A stretch of DNA of 64,000 nucleotides from assembly GCA_016748015.1 (NCBI GenBank), contig JAAOMT010000429.1, forward strand, positions 62,001-126,000, written 5' to 3'. Below are positions 1 through 11,989 of this stretch, piece after piece. Origin of the DNA: Geosiphon pyriformis (taxonomy: Eukaryota; Glomeromycota; Glomeromycetes; Archaeosporales; Geosiphonaceae). The first letter of the stretch is position 1. The number at the start of each line of letters is the position of its first letter. The translations under genes and the position numbers were made by a program. The notes beneath the pieces were generated by a model that was given only the letters and a program-made list of their open reading frames with translations, was not told the DNA's origin and did not search any database.

Positions 1-550
1 GTGCTTAATCCTTAATCAATTTAGTAAAACCAAAGAAATAACAAAGAAATAAAAAAAAATAAAAGAAAATAAAGAACAAGTAAAAGCAATTGCAAATTAG
101 TATCTCATCAATAGCTATGATCAAGAGCTATTGTTCTAGTATAATTAAGTATCACTTACTATCAACATGAAGTGTTGATAGTAAAGAGTGGATTTGAAAT
201 AAAGAATAATTATTTATTAATATTTGTGAATTGGAAGGTTGCTTAAATGAAATTTAAACTAAAAGGTCTTTAGCTAAAAAATTCTGTTCCTTTCTGTTTC
301 TAATACTACTGTTATATATACATAATTGAGATTCCTCAATTTCTCAATTTTTTACATCTGGAATCCTGCAATTTTTTTTGAGAAAAATCCTGGGATTCTG
401 GAATTCTGTGATTCTTTTATACAAGAATCCTGAAATTCCTGGAATCCTGCAATTCTTTTTGAGAAAAATCCTGGAATTTTACATTTACTATGGCTACTTC
501 TAATTGGCTAATTTATATGCTAATATACTTCTTATATTTTATGAGTAATA
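1..550 (-). repeat. 3' LTR of A1, truncated
   Basis: Matches the inner and U3 parts of the LTR at 8897-9765 over its whole length. Its right end reads GAGTAATA, the decayed form of the family terminus (TGTTACTC when read on the minus strand, here TATTACTC). It includes the repeated CCTGGAATTC-type words and the TATATATA promoter core near 312-320. About 300 bases of the LTR are missing to the left of the window. Confidence 0.9.
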
Positions 551-570
551 TTATTCTCTTTTTTAATATT

Positions 571-1410
571 AAGCTTCATCGAGATCTCCCAAATCTCTTA
601 ACTCTAATTTTCTGTCATTGAGTATTTCTTGAACTTCTTTTTCGAGAATTGCTTGAGTTATTTTGTTCTGTAATTCTTCAAATTAGGTGTTAGTTATTTT
701 TTCTATTTGGTTAACTGTAATGGAGTTCATCTCTGGATTAAGTAAAATTTCTGGTTTGTCTTGAAATTCAGTATGCAATCAATAGATAACTCTTGCTTGT
801 GTTGTTAGATTGTTTTTTCTCACAAATTGTTCCAGTTGTTACAGTATGGTTGTGTCGAATAATCATTTTGTTTTATCTGTGTATAAGTTTTAAATATTCA
901 AGTGTCGTCCCAAGTGAAAATAACAAAAGTTCTTTGGAAATTTGTGTATCCACCATTTCCAAGTTTTTTTAGTCAACTCTTGATATACATTGATACTTAT
1001 TGGTTTTTCTATTGCTAATTTTATTTTCAACACCATTTTGTTGATAGTGTTTTCTGTTTTCTTTTAACTTTTGTATTTGGGTCTCTTTTTAGTATCTCGG
1101 TATCAAATGGTTTGTTGATTAATAGTAATTTCCATATTCTGTTGTTAAATCAGTTGGAAAAGTTGTTGTGCTAGTGAGTAAATGTTGTCAGTGATTTCCA
1201 TTTTTCTAAAGTTTTTTGTCACATCTGTCATGTTTTTATATACCTTTTTTATTGTTTAATTTTATGTGTTTGGTCCAATGATTATGATTGGTTCCAGATC
1301 TCATAAAATCTCATCTGGTTGAACTAGTATTCTTTGTACTCTCAATTGTGAAATGTTATTGGTAGATGGTGACACTATATAGTGATATGATTTTAGTCAA
1401 TCACTATGTG
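571..1410 (-). pseudogene. A1 pol C-terminal extension
   Basis: This follows the integrase GPY/F module and ends with a stop about 20 bases before the 3' LTR. A purine-rich tract (551-570, read on the minus strand) separates the two. It aligns with the extension in element B (28801-29615), including the aromatic stretch for a Trp-rich WNWWIQQFP-like segment and the terminal NAQFEELQ-like helix. The frame is broken by stops. No known domain was recognised; it is not a chromodomain. Confidence 0.7.
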
Positions 1411-2560
1411 CTGCTTTGGCTAAGATTTTGTTGTCTCATCTTAATTTATAAGCTTCATTTCCAAGAATTTTTTTAATGTAAAATGGTCCATTCCATTTGG
1501 GGTCAAATTTTCCACTCCATTGTTTTTCTACTTTAGTATGATATAGAAGTACTTTGTCTCTAATTCTGAATTCAACTGGTTTATCTGATAGTTGGTTATT
1601 ATGTTTTTCTTTTTGTTTTTTTTGTGACTTGTGTATATTATCAGCTGCTTTTCACCATTTGTTTTTTAGTGTTTCCATCAAGTCATATGTTCTTCTTAGC
1701 AATGTTTCCTGCAAATTGTTCTCAGTTATTGGTTCTGTTGGATAAGTGTTAACTTCTATTTCTACTGGTAATGTTGCTGTTCTATCATATACTAATTCAA
1801 ATAGTATTGCTTGTGTAGTGTCTTGCTTCATTGTCTGATAAGTAAACAATACTGATAATATAAACAAATCTAATTTGTCCTGGTTTTTTTGACTGATTTT
1901 GGCAATTGTTTCACACAATATTCTGTTAAAAACTTTCAACTAACCCATTTGTTTGTGGATGGTATGATAATGATAATGGTCTTTTTATTTCAAATCTTTG
2001 GCTTAATTCTGTTAATGTTCTATTTACAAAGTGAGTTTCTTAATCAGATAATAATTTTTTTGGACATCCATGTCGACAAATCAGATTTTGATGAACAAAT
2101 TTGGCCATGGATTCTGCATCTGCTCTTTGAATGGCTTTTGCTTCTGGCCATTTAGTGAGATAGTTCATGGCTACTGCAATATACTTGTTGCCTCTGCTGG
2201 TGATTGTTAATAGTCTGACTAAGTTAATTCCAATGTAATTAAATAGTTGTTCTACTTTGATTGGTCTTAATGGTTCACTGGGTTTTGTTCTTTTTCTTCT
2301 CTAACAAGCATCATAATTTTGAACATATTAGATGATGTTTGGATATATTAATGGCCAATAATATTTTTTCCTAGTTTTTTCTATGGTTGCTTTATTATGA
2401 AAATGTTCTGCTATTGGATCCGAGTGCATGTTGAACAATATTGTTTCTTTTTCTGGTTCTGTAATTACTTTTGTTGGCTGGTCTGGATTTTTTCTGTTTT
2501 TCTAATAAAGTATATTTTGATGATTAATAAAATATTTTGATTGTTGTTTTATGTTGTTTT
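1411..2560 (-). pseudogene. A1 integrase (degraded)
   Basis: Contains the HHCC zinc-binding region (about 2290-2450), the DDE core and a GPY/F module (about 1440-1500, reading GMDHFTLKKIL). The second catalytic Asp (SD followed by a stop, then THFVN) and the catalytic Glu (TNGLVESFN) are visible near 2060 and 1950. The first Asp is replaced by Asn (GINLVR, near 2235). Several in-frame stops interrupt it. The role would be joining element cDNA to the chromosome in the nucleus; this copy is inactive. Confidence 0.8.
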
Positions 2561-2689
2561 GTTTCTTTTAAGATAATTTCTTCTTGAACAATTGGGTATT
2601 TATATAATGTTGGAGTTGTTAGTATTTTTGTATATTCATTTTTTGTTCTATTTTTGGGTTTAAAATGTTTTTAGATTTGTTTTATTCAT

Positions 2690-4025
2690 AATAAACTGTC
2701 GGCATTTCTATTGTCTTTTCCTTTTTTGTAATGTACTGTATAATTGAATGATAAAAGTTTTATTTTCTATCTGGCATAGCAGTCATCTCCAAATTCTTGT
2801 TTCTGAATTGAAGTTAATCTCTTATAATCAGTGTATATCTCAAACTTTTGGCTCAAGTATTTTTTTCATTTAATGACAGCCCAATAAATAGTTAAGTGTT
2901 CTAGTGCTGGAGTTCCATAGTTCTTTTCAGCTGAACTTAAGCTTCTACTGGCATAAGCTACTGGATGCTCTCTTTTATTTGGTCTTCTCTGCGATAATAC
3001 TGCTCTCAATGCTTGATCTGATGCATCGGTGGTAATAATGAATGACTTGCTATGATCTAGATAAATTAGTACTGAAGCCTGAATAAGCTTTTTTTTTAAT
3101 GTATCAAAAGCTTCTTGCTGGGGTTTTGTCTATTCATATTTGGTGTTTTTTGTTTGGAGCTGATGTAGTGGTTGAGCTATTTTGGAAAAGTTTTTGATAA
3201 AGTGGCAGTAGTATCCAGCAAATCCCAAGAATGCTCTCAATTCTGTGAGATTATTTGGTATTAAAAAGTTCTTAACAATCTCAATCTTGTTTGGATCTGT
3301 TTTAATTCTATCTTTGCTTACCACATGTCCCAAAAACTTGAATTCAGTTTTTCCAAAGAAACATTTGGTTGTATTTAGCTTTAATTTGGCACTTTTTAAT
3401 CTTTCAAATACTTGTTAGAAATGATACAGATGATCATTGAATGTTTTTGAGAACACATTAATGTTATCTAAGTATATAACTACAGATTTCTACAGTAATC
3501 CAGTATAGACAATTTTCATGAGCCATTGGAATGTTGTTGGAGTGTTCATTAGACCAAATGGCATTACTTCAAATTCAAAATTTTTTTCTTGAGTTGTAAA
3601 AGCCATTTTTTTTTTGTCTTCCAGTTTTATGGCTACTTGCCAGTAACCACTGTCTAAGTCTAATGTTGAAAACCATTTCTTTTCTCCAAAAGCATTGAAA
3701 AGTTTTTGTATCTTTGAAGTTGGGTAGCTGTCTCTTTTTGTTACTCTATTCAGTTTCCAATAATCTATACAAAAGTGGATTTTTCCATTTTTCTTATGGA
3801 CTAGTACCACTGGTGATGACCATAGACTCATTAATAGTTGAATTAATTCATTGTCAAGCATTCAATTAATTTCTTGACAAATGATCTTATGGCTAGCTGG
3901 TGGTACTTTATATGCTCTCTGTTTAATTGACATTACATTACCAGTCTTGATTTGATGTTAAATGATATCAGTTCTGCTAAATTTGTTTTTGCTGGCAAAA
4001 ATGTCATTGAAATTGTTGAGTAATA
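2690..4025 (-). pseudogene. A1 reverse transcriptase and RNase H (degraded)
   Basis: RT fingers and palm are readable at 3861-3490 (VVLVHKKNGKIHF, FSTLDLDSGYWQV, VMPFGLMNTPTTFQWLM). The YxDD box near 3462-3473 reads YLDN, so the second catalytic Asp is lost through GAC to AAC. The RT connection follows at 3333-3130 (LGFAGYYCHFIKNFSK). RNase H lies at about 2750-3125 (FIITTDASDQALRA, ALEHLTIYWAVIKW, YTDYKRLTSI). All of it is one frame with nonsense codons. Confidence 0.88.
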
Positions 4026-4026
4026 T

Positions 4027-5145
4027 CTAAAGTTGCATCCATTGAAGTGGGTCTAAGTTTCCCAAATTCATCTGTTCTAATTGTTTTGGTTGGAGCAGAT
4101 AATATTTGCTTTGTCTATAAATGGTTTGTAATGTAATATCCACATATCTACAAAGCTGTGAAAAATTTGGAATGTAGTTTGGTGGTTGATCCTCAACTTC
4201 AGTGGTTAAGTATCTGATAATAGTTCCTTTTGGTATCTCAATGACATTTCTGGTTGTGTTATAAATAGAAATTTTGATGTTTTTGGGGCTTTTGGCTGAT
4301 ATGTAAAGATTAGTGAGTCCAATCTCTCCTGATTCACAAATAGTGGCTTCTGCTTCAAACAACTGGACTTGATCTTTCACTTTTTTTTTTATAGCTAACA
4401 TATACTGATCATATGGTAAAATGGAAATTGGTTGATGGGTGAAGATAATTTCTCTCTTGTCAATAATTTCTTCTTCTGCCATATTAATTGGTACATCTAT
4501 TCTATTTATTGATCTAAATTCTTGTATTCCTCTTGCTGTTATTCTTAATTCTTTTCTGTTTTCCACTGATACTAATTGAGCTACTTTCACCAGAAGTAGG
4601 AATATTGCCTGTGCTATCTTTTCATTTGGATCTATAATATAGGTCTTTTCTGAATCATTTTGTAGCATTGCAATGATATTTCCTACATATCATGTGTCAA
4701 TTATTCTCCTTCTGATGTTGATTCTCTTTTTCGCTAAACTACTTCTAGATGCTAGTTGAACTATTGTTGTTGTTGGAATTTTTAGTGCTACTTTGAGATC
4801 AATGTATGTGTGCAAATATGGTTTCAATTTAATAGTATCTTTTTCTGAATATTTTAGATCAAATCCTGCATCCGTATCATGCACATGTTCTGGCATAATA
4901 CCTTCATTATTGTTGCTAAACCATTTTAGTTCTTGCTCCTTAGTGAAGTCTGAGAGCACAATATATTGTTCAGAGTTTGGATTGGAGTTTAAATCTGAGT
5001 TAAAATTGTTGCTATTTTGAGTAGAGCTGGAACCGTTATTTTTATTGTCATTATTGTCAAAGTTTGAATTGAAATTGAAAATTGATTCTGATTTTGATGT
5101 GCAGTTGTTAATTGGTTTCTTCTCTTCTAAGATCGTGTAGATCAT
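4027..5145 (-). pseudogene. A1 dUTPase-like domain and linker to RT
   Basis: A dUTPase core precedes a linker of about 150 residues leading to RT. Motif 1 reads AGFDLKY (about 4850-4870), motif 2 ASRSSLAKK (about 4720-4750), motif 3 RRIIDT then a stop, motif 4 NEKIAQAIF (about 4600-4630), motif 5 RGIQEFRS (about 4520-4545; the family form is GFGST). The motif-3 Asp is kept here. An Asn/Ser-rich low-complexity tract precedes motif 1. dUTPases hydrolyse dUTP to dUMP and limit uracil incorporation during cDNA synthesis. One stop at about 4685 and motif-5 changes suggest inactivity. Confidence 0.85.
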
Positions 5146-5149
5146 GTGG

Positions 5150-5900
5150 ATTGGTGGATTGTAAATGAGATCACACTTATTACAATATTAAAAGTCATAT
5201 AGAATTAAACAATAGTCACATAGTCTTGTGTTTATTTCTTCCAATTGTTGCTTTTGTTTCTCTCTAGTGGGTGCTAATTCCTGGTAGTGTTTATAGAATT
5301 GCTCTGGATCCAAAAGGTTTATGACTGGTTCTGGGTTCCAGTCAAGTTCTATGGGTTCTGATAAGTTGTTTTTGATTGTTCTTATTTCTTCTGGTAATGC
5401 TCTTTCAATTTTGGCAAAAGCCATTTACCAGATTTTGTCATCATTGTGTGGACAACCATTCAAGCATTTGACTGCTTGTTTTCAGACAGCATCTATGGGC
5501 ATTCGTTTTCTTACCCAGTCACTTATAAGAATCATGTACTGGCATAAAGTGTCACATGTTCTTTCTTGGCCAAGAATATTGTTCTACATGCCTTTGTCAT
5601 GTAAGGTTTCTCCACAAGCTAGACAAAATTTATTGTCCCATTTTTTTTGCCATTTTGGATGTTCAAAGCATTCTATGATGCACTCACAGCAGTAGAATTT
5701 GGTTGCTGTTAAGTATTCCTCATCATCACCATAGCATGCACCCATTGACAACAATTTCTTGCTGCAATTGATGCATATGAGTTTTGGCTGACAATAAGTG
5801 GATCGTTGTAGTATAGTATAAGTGTAGTGATTATAAGTGGTAGTTGGTGTTGGATCTTTTTCCTTCTTTTTCACTTTTTCCTTATTGTTAGCTTCTTTTT
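5150..5900 (-). pseudogene. A1 cysteine-rich zinc module between protease and dUTPase
   Basis: Read on the minus strand from 5874: CINCSKK, then FYCCECIIEC, FCLACG, and downstream LCDYCLI followed by YCNKCDL. That is at least five CxxC pairs, consistent with two or more treble-clef or zinc-ribbon folds. A Trp-rich and acidic stretch separates them. It is conserved in A2, B, C and F. No named domain was recognised; nucleic-acid binding is only a guess. Confidence 0.75.
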
Positions 5901-6179
5901 ATTCCCATGTTATTATTTTGTCTTGATCATTGTCGGTTTTCCAGGTTTGGTTGGCATTTCAGGTAAGTTTTTCTTTTTTTTCTTTTTTATTGTTGTCCCA
6001 AAAGAGTATCAGTGGTAGCTTGTTATGGTCTTTGTTGGCCCAGAACATTTGATAGACTTCCCAGATAGGTTTTTTTTTTTTCCTCGAATTTGATAAGTAG
6101 GGCTGATGGTGTGGTGATAGGTTTGAAGTGTTCACATGTGGCAGGTACTTACGTGTATTGGCCATTTTGGCTAAGTTGG

Positions 6180-6530
6180 AGCTCCTACATTGTCCAGACA
6201 AGTATGGCATTGGTTTTAGATAACCAGTCATTTCCTACCAATGCCTGATATTAAGTTGCTTCTATTACTAAGACTTTGATGGGAATAATGATGTTATTGA
6301 CTTCAAAAGAGAAGTTATCAATTTCACCAATAGGGGTTTTGGTTGTCCTATTAGTGGTAATTATGCAAGCACTGACAGCACAATCAACTTGGCAACCTAA
6401 TTGATTCATGAGTTGTTGTGTAATGATGCTGCCAGCTGATCTGTTGTTTAGTATCAGTTTAATGGCGTGACCATCAATTTTCACGTTAGTGTACATGACA
6501 GTAATCAGTTTGGTATCAAGAGTGGCTTCA
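6180..6530 (-). pseudogene. A1 aspartic protease
   Basis: Retropepsin-like segment: GHAIKLIL followed by the active site as NNRSAGSIIT, where the family expectation is D-S/T-G. The catalytic Asp codon therefore reads Asn. Downstream are TPIGEIDNF and a QALVG-NDWLS-like end (about 6180-6240). The protease would mature the gag-pol polyprotein; this copy has lost its catalytic residue. Confidence 0.8.
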
Positions 6531-6589
6531 CTGAATAATAGAACTGGTGTGGTTTCCTCAAATTCAAATGGAAAAATTGCGGCTAGTGA

Positions 6590-8850
6590 TTTGTTATTGG
6601 TTATAGTGGCTAGAGGTATATTGTTGGTAAGTGGTTTGTATTAGTTGAGTTCTTGGTTGTTGGGTGAGATGTTTTTTGGGGTAACCAGGAGACTTAAATA
6701 GTGTTGGGCATTTGGGTTTTGGGAGTTCCCAGTGCCTAAATTTCATTGTCGAGATTCTGATAGTTGTGCCATGGAACTGGAGATTGGTTGATGGACCACC
6801 ATCAACAATTTTCAGCTTTGCTGTGTCAGTTTCAGCCTTTGGGTTCTGTTTTGAGGTAAGTTCTGCAATGGTGTTTGAATTTGTTGGGGCTGATAAATTA
6901 CCTGAGACTGTGGCTAATAAATGGGTTGGGGCTGCAGGTGATAAATGATGGGTGCTATTGGCTAATAAATTGGTGGTTGATAAATTTGCAGCTGTATCAT
7001 AGGTATGTAATTTGGGTGATATATTTCTGTATTTGATTGATAACTCAGAGTTAAAAACCTGTGATCAGGGTTTTGATATTGATTTCCCAATCATTAGTTT
7101 TCTATTCTTAACTAACAATCAACTCTCAAATGTTCTTGTTTACCACAATAATGGCAGATACACGTCTCTTGCTGCCATGACTGATTGGGTGGTGATAAGA
7201 GATGTAACTGATTTTGTGGATGATTTGCAGTTTCTAAATTATTACATTGTTGGGGTGGTTGATAAATTGTGCAATTGTCAGCTAAGTACCCTTCAAGCTT
7301 CTGGTTAATGGAATCACTGAATTGTTTCAATTTGGAATTCAATTCAGATAATCCATTCATTACTAAATTTATGGCTTGAGCATGGTTAGCTTTGAGTTCA
7401 GCTGTTTTAAAATCTCTGGCATTTGTAACTGCAGCTTGAAAATTTGTTAGATGCATTGAACATATGCATTAGAGGATGCTACTGTGCAGGCCTTGGATGA
7501 ATTGATTTAAAATTTGTGGTGCTGTGAAATAATCAGCTTAGATTGCTTGTATTTGGTGCAGATTTCTATGAAAGCATCCTAAGTATGTAGTAACTGCTTC
7601 ATTTTCTCCTTGCTTAATGGTAGTGAAACTGTTTGCCAATTGGTTAATGCTATTATTATTACTAAAATATTGTAGGAATACAAGCTTGAATACATTGAAA
7701 TCTTGGGGTTTGTTGGCTAGACTTTAATATTATGAGTTGGCAGTATCCTGGAGAAAATATGGAATGGCTTGGAGAGCTTTCGTATCATTCTATTCATTAG
7801 TCGTGATGGTCTTTTCAACATTGTTGAGCCATATTTGGGCTTATTTTCTTTACTGGTGAATTTCTCAAGTTTTGCTATTGGAGTGTAGGCCATTAGATCT
7901 AAGTTCAGTTGTTGTTGTTGTGGTTGTTGCAACGGCTGTTGAAGTTGTTAAAGTAGTGGTTAAATAGGTTGCTGCAGTGGAATTGGTTCTAGTATTGGTA
8001 CAATTGGTGGCTGATTAATAACAATTACTGGAGATAAGTTTCCCTGATTAATTGCTTTGGTGTTTGGATTGTTTTGAATTTGTTGAGTTTTAATGTTTGA
8101 AGTTTCAACTTCCAGATTTTCTAAGATTGGGTTCTGGTAAGTAAATTCTTGATTTTCAGCTTCTTTTTTTTCTCTTTCTTCTGATTCCATTATCTCCCAA
8201 GGGCTTGCATTTCCGAAATCTGATTGGGGTGGCAGTAATCAGAATCCTGATGGTGTTGAGGATTATAATTTAAATTTTTTAAAGTAGTCACCATAAATTT
8301 CTAGTAACTCTGCTTTTTTTTGTTTACTTTAAAATGGGAGTTGGCCAAATGTTGATGTCGCGTGTGATGTAGATGTACCTATTGATGAAATGTTAATGGC
8401 GCTTCCTGGAGTGTAATAATATGATGGATTTGTTGGTAATTTAACTCTGGTTTTCTTTCAAGTAAATGGTTGTATTTGTTTTGGTGTCACTGCTGGTGTT
8501 TGCAATTTTTTTTTGTCTTTGTCTGCATAAGTGATTGAGAATTGTTGTTGTGTATACTTCTCAATAGTTTGATTGATTTCTCTAATGATTGGTGTGAAAC
8601 TGTAGTTTCTTGGTAAGCTAGTATATTAAAATAATTCTGTATAGAAATTTTCCCTTGCAGATTTAATGTTAACTGTTCCTCCTAAACAGTCTGTGATTTT
8701 ATCATTGACGTAAAAGTTGAAGACTAATTCTGCTGAAAAATGGTTATTGTTTAATCTTAATTGTTGGCTGTATTATTGGAACAAGAATTTGGCGAATCCT
8801 AAGTGGTTTGCTTTTATAATTTCTGATTCTGCCACCTTTGGATAATTGTT
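6590..8850 (-). pseudogene. A1 gag (capsid and nucleocapsid)
   Basis: Begins at the minus-strand sequence GTGGCAGAATCAG near 8850. It contains a Pro/Gln-rich linker (about 7910-8010), a capsid-like region aligned to B's NGWNDAQAMQAILYFLK segment (with a frameshift near 7840), an AxNHAQAINLVMN helix near 7370 and a CCHC zinc knuckle (CHYCGKQEHLRVDC, near 7112-7160). It is broken by stops and frameshifts. Confidence 0.8.
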
Positions 8851-8876
8851 GTTAGTGCTGTTCTCTGTAAAATTAT

Positions 8877-8894
8877 ACCTCACAGAGAGCACCA
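8877..8894 (-). promoter_or_regulatory. A1 primer-binding site
   Basis: Two bases inside the 5' LTR the minus strand reads TGGTGCTCTCTGTGAGG. It differs from B's site by one C-to-T transition. TGG complements a tRNA CCA end. Confidence 0.8.
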
Positions 8895-8896
8895 AA

Positions 8897-9765
8897 TGTT
8901 ACAGGTAATTATTTGGAGTCTCAAATCAAATAACAAACCTGTAACTTGGTGCTTGGTTAATATGTGGGGTTAATATCTGAAGGTGTGTTTTCTGAAAGTT
9001 TTGGTGTGAAGTCTTTTGTATAATAGACAGAAAGTTAATTGATGGTTTTATCCATAGCTTCTTAAAACTGCAGTTTTGTCAAATTTCTTTCTCAATGTGA
9101 TGGCCAGTAATCTTTCTTGTAAGCTATTCTCAATTCTATGCATGTTCTACTCTTGTTTCACAGGTCTTTTACCAGTCCCTATGATGTCTGTATTTCAGCA
9201 TTTTAATTTTTTAATCAATTAGTAAATAACAACAAAAGAAAAGAAATAAAAATAAAAGAAAATAAAATAAAAAACAAGTAAAAGCAATTGCAAGTTAGTA
9301 TCCCGTCAATAGCCATGATTAAGAGCTATTGTTCCAGTATAGTTAAGTATTACTTACTATTAACATGAAGTGTTGATAGTAAAGAGTGGATTTGAAATAA
9401 AGAATAATTATTTATTAATATTTGTGAATTGAAAGGTTGCTTAAATGAAATTTAAACTAAGAGATCTCTAGCTAAAAAATTTTGTCTCTTTCTGCTTCTA
9501 ATACTACTGTTATATATACATAATTGAAATTCTTCAATTCCTCAATTCTTCACACCAAAAATTCTGGAATTCCTGGAATTTTGCAATTTTTTTTGAGAGA
9601 AATCCTGGGATTCTGGAATTCTGTGATTTCTTTGTACAAGAATCCTGAAATTCCTGAAATCCTGCAATTTCTTTTAAGAGGAATCCTGGAATTTTACATT
9701 TACTATGACTACTTCTAATTGGCTAATTTATATGTTAATATACTTCTTATATTTTATGAGTAACA
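8897..9765 (-). repeat. 5' LTR of A1
   Basis: 869 bp. On the minus strand it starts TGTTACTCATA and ends CTGTAACA, with short inverted termini TGTTAC/GTAACA. U3 holds an array of AGGATTCC and GGAATTCC words (about 9540-9695) upstream of a TATATATA core (about 9510-9520). It is the same family as the LTRs of B, A2, C, D and E. Confidence 0.93.
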
Positions 9766-10058
9766 TTGCCCATGTCTTGTAGAACACTTTGGAAGACCAA
9801 AACAAGTTGGAAAATGGGATAATGAGTCATGCTTGGCTTGTGGAGAAACTCTCTTCAATAAAGAAATGTGAAACAACATTTCTGAGAGAGGAGGAACATG
9901 CAATGAATTGTGTTAGTACACAATTCTCATAAGTGATTGGGTGAAAAAAAAAATGTCCATAAATGTTGTCTGGAGACAAGCAGTCAAACGCTTAGACAAA
10001 TGTCTACATGATAATAACAAAATTTGGCAAATGGCTCTCACCAAAATCAAAGAAGCAT
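9766..10058 (+). pseudogene. A2 zinc module, N-terminal piece
   Basis: Aligns with B 24445-24735. It reads HFGRPKQVGKWDNESCLACGETLFNK and onward. The CxxC pair survives, together with the segment before the Trp-rich helix (NNKIWQMALTKIKEA). It is cut at its right end by a solo LTR; the same protein resumes at 11005. Confidence 0.75.
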
Positions 10059-11004
10059 TGTTATGGATAAACTTAGTGGGGTATGGTGGTAATGTTTGGT
10101 GCTCTAATTTTTTGTCTTTCAAGGTCATCTGTTCTTTTTGCAATGTCAGTATTATTAGTCTTTGAAAATCTATTTCTAGATATGAATTCTTTGATTATAA
10201 AACACAAAGTTTGTCTTCTGTCAATTGCAACATTTTCTATAGTTGTTAGGGTCCAGCATTGTCTTTTCGCCCTTCTGGTAAGCTACTAAGATAATGTTAA
10301 TATCCAAAACTTAGGGGGAGCTTTTCTCTTTTACTAGGCTATCACAAAGTCTATTCCAAGACAGTCAATTTTTCTATGTTGTTGCTCCAAAAAAAAAAAA
10401 TAATAATAATAATAAAAGAAAAAAAAAAAAAAAAAAAAATTAGTTCCTGTCAATTGCCATGATCAAGAGTAATTGGTCCAAATTGTTAAAGATTCAAGGC
10501 ATTTATGCTAATAGCATCTGTTCAAGAACAAAGATAGGAAATATTGATTTTAATTTCAATTAAAATCTATAAGATTAAAGAACATGAATTGGTAAATTGG
10601 ATTTTGTGTTTTTGATAATTATTGTATTTCAGATTATAGATATCTGATAAGTAGAATACAAAGTAAAATTGATTTCTAACTAACTGCTTAACTAACTTTT
10701 TAACTTTTACAACTACTTGCTTTTATACATTCTTTTGGTTTTACAAAATTGCTTTTAATTGCTTTATTATTGCTAGTTATTACTTATTATTGCTAGTTAT
10801 TGCTTGTTATTGCTAGCTATTGCTTATTATTGTTAGCTATTGCTTGTTATTGCTAGCTATTATTCACATTTGTTAGCTATTGCTCATTATTGCTAGCTAT
10901 TGCTCATGTTTATCCTGTATTATCTCAAGTTGTACTGTGTTTTTCTTGTTACATTTCTTTGTTATCTTTTTCCATAGCTTTTTGGTTTTTCTACTTGGGT
11001 AACA
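10059..11004 (+). repeat. Solo LTR, family 2, in A2
   Basis: 946 bp, termini TGTTATGG and GGGTAACA. It is unlike the A/B LTR internally but shares its terminal hexanucleotides. Removing it plus one flanking tetranucleotide restores A2's frame (E-A-S-P-K-E, as in homologues). The left flank is GCAT and the right GTGT, which fits a 4-bp duplication with two transitions. It contains a long A run (10389-10438) and a 20-bp tandem array. A decayed relative is at 43381-44211. Orientation was not established. Confidence 0.82.
10767..10906. repeat. Minisatellite, 7 copies of a 20-bp unit
   Basis: Exactly 140 bp of seven 20-base units of the form TTATTGCTAGCTATTGCTTA with a few substitutions and no indels, near the end of the family-2 solo LTR. 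The decayed copy of this LTR (about 44120-44170) shows only about two recognisable units. Confidence 0.92.
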
Positions 11005-11960
11005 GTGTCACCAAAAGAAATAAAAATAATAAAAAACAACTCACCAAAACCTATAGAACTTGATTGAGACCCAGAACCAGTTATAAATCTACTGAATTCA
11101 GAACAATTCCACAAATACTATCAGGAATTAGCACTCACTAGGGAAGAACAAGAGCAACAGTTGGAAGAAATAAATACCAGACTATGTGACCACTGTTTAA
11201 TCTCATGTAACTTTTAGTATTGTAATGAGTGTGATCTCATTTACAATCCACCACCATGTATGATTTACATGATTCTGAAAGAGAAAGAACCAATTAACAG
11301 CTGCGCATCAGAATTGGAATCATCTTTCAATTCTGATTCAAACTCTGACAATGATGATGACAAAAATAATGGTTCCAGCTCCATCCAAAATGGCAATAAA
11401 AATTATAATGATTCAAACTCCAATTCAAATCCCAAAACATACATTGTACTCCTTAATCTTACCAAAGAGCAAGAACTGAAATGGTTTAGCAATAATAATG
11501 AAGGTATTATGTCAAAATGTGTGCATAATACCAATGCAAGATTTGATCTGAAATATCCCAGAAAAAATGCCATCAAATTGGAACCATATTTGCACATCTG
11601 CATTGATCTCAAAATAGCACTGAAAATTCTAGCAACAACAATAATTCAACTAGCATCTAGAAGTAATTTAGCAAAAAAGAGAATCAACATCAGAAGAGGA
11701 ATAATTGATGCAGAATATATAGGAAATATCATTACTATGCTACAAAATAGCTCAGAAAAAGCATATATTATAGATCCAAATGAAAAAATAACACAGGCAA
11801 TATTCCTACCTCTGGTGAAAATAGCTTAGCTAGTGCCAATAGAAAATAGAAAAAAATTAAGAATTACAGCAAAATAAATACAGGGATTTGGATTAACAGA
11901 TAGAATAGATGTACTGATTAATATAGTGGAGGAAAAATTTATTGACAAGAAAGAAATTAT
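11005..11960 (+). pseudogene. A2 zinc ribbon and dUTPase-like domain
   Basis: Begins with the C-terminal zinc ribbon (LCDHCLIS... YCNECDL, about 11185-11240), then an acidic/Asn-rich linker and a dUTPase. Motif 1 is ARFDLKY (about 11538), motif 2 ASRSNLAKK (11652-11680), motif 3 RRGIIDAEYIGNI (Asp and Tyr intact, near 11693-11730), motif 4 NEKITQAIF, motif 5 IQGFGLTDR. In the catalytic motif this is the best preserved dUTPase of the window. A stop after motif 4 (LVKIA*) and another before motif 5 break it. Confidence 0.85.
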
Positions 11961-11989
11961 CTCCATCTGTCAACCAATTTTTATTCCAC

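Larger units (their letters stand above)
1..9765 (-). mobile_element. Ty3/gypsy LTR retrotransposon A1 (cut by window start)
   Basis: Minus-strand element. Its 5' LTR is at 8897-9765, its primer-binding site lies just inside, its coding region runs from about 8850 down to 571, and its 3' LTR is truncated by the window edge. Gene order is gag, protease, zinc module, dUTPase, RT, RNase H, integrase, C-terminal extension. It is inserted in element A2: sequence right of 9765 resumes A2's zinc module in the opposite orientation. The flanking tetranucleotide is TTGC; its partner is outside the window. Reading frames are broken by many stops and a few indels, so it is non-autonomous now. Confidence 0.93.

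Noticed and set aside
9913-10143. Minus-strand open frame of 76 codons
   Set aside because: It is antisense to A2's zinc module and crosses the solo LTR boundary.
10767-10906. CRISPR-like array
   Set aside because: Units abut with no spacers and the setting is a eukaryotic LTR; it is a minisatellite.
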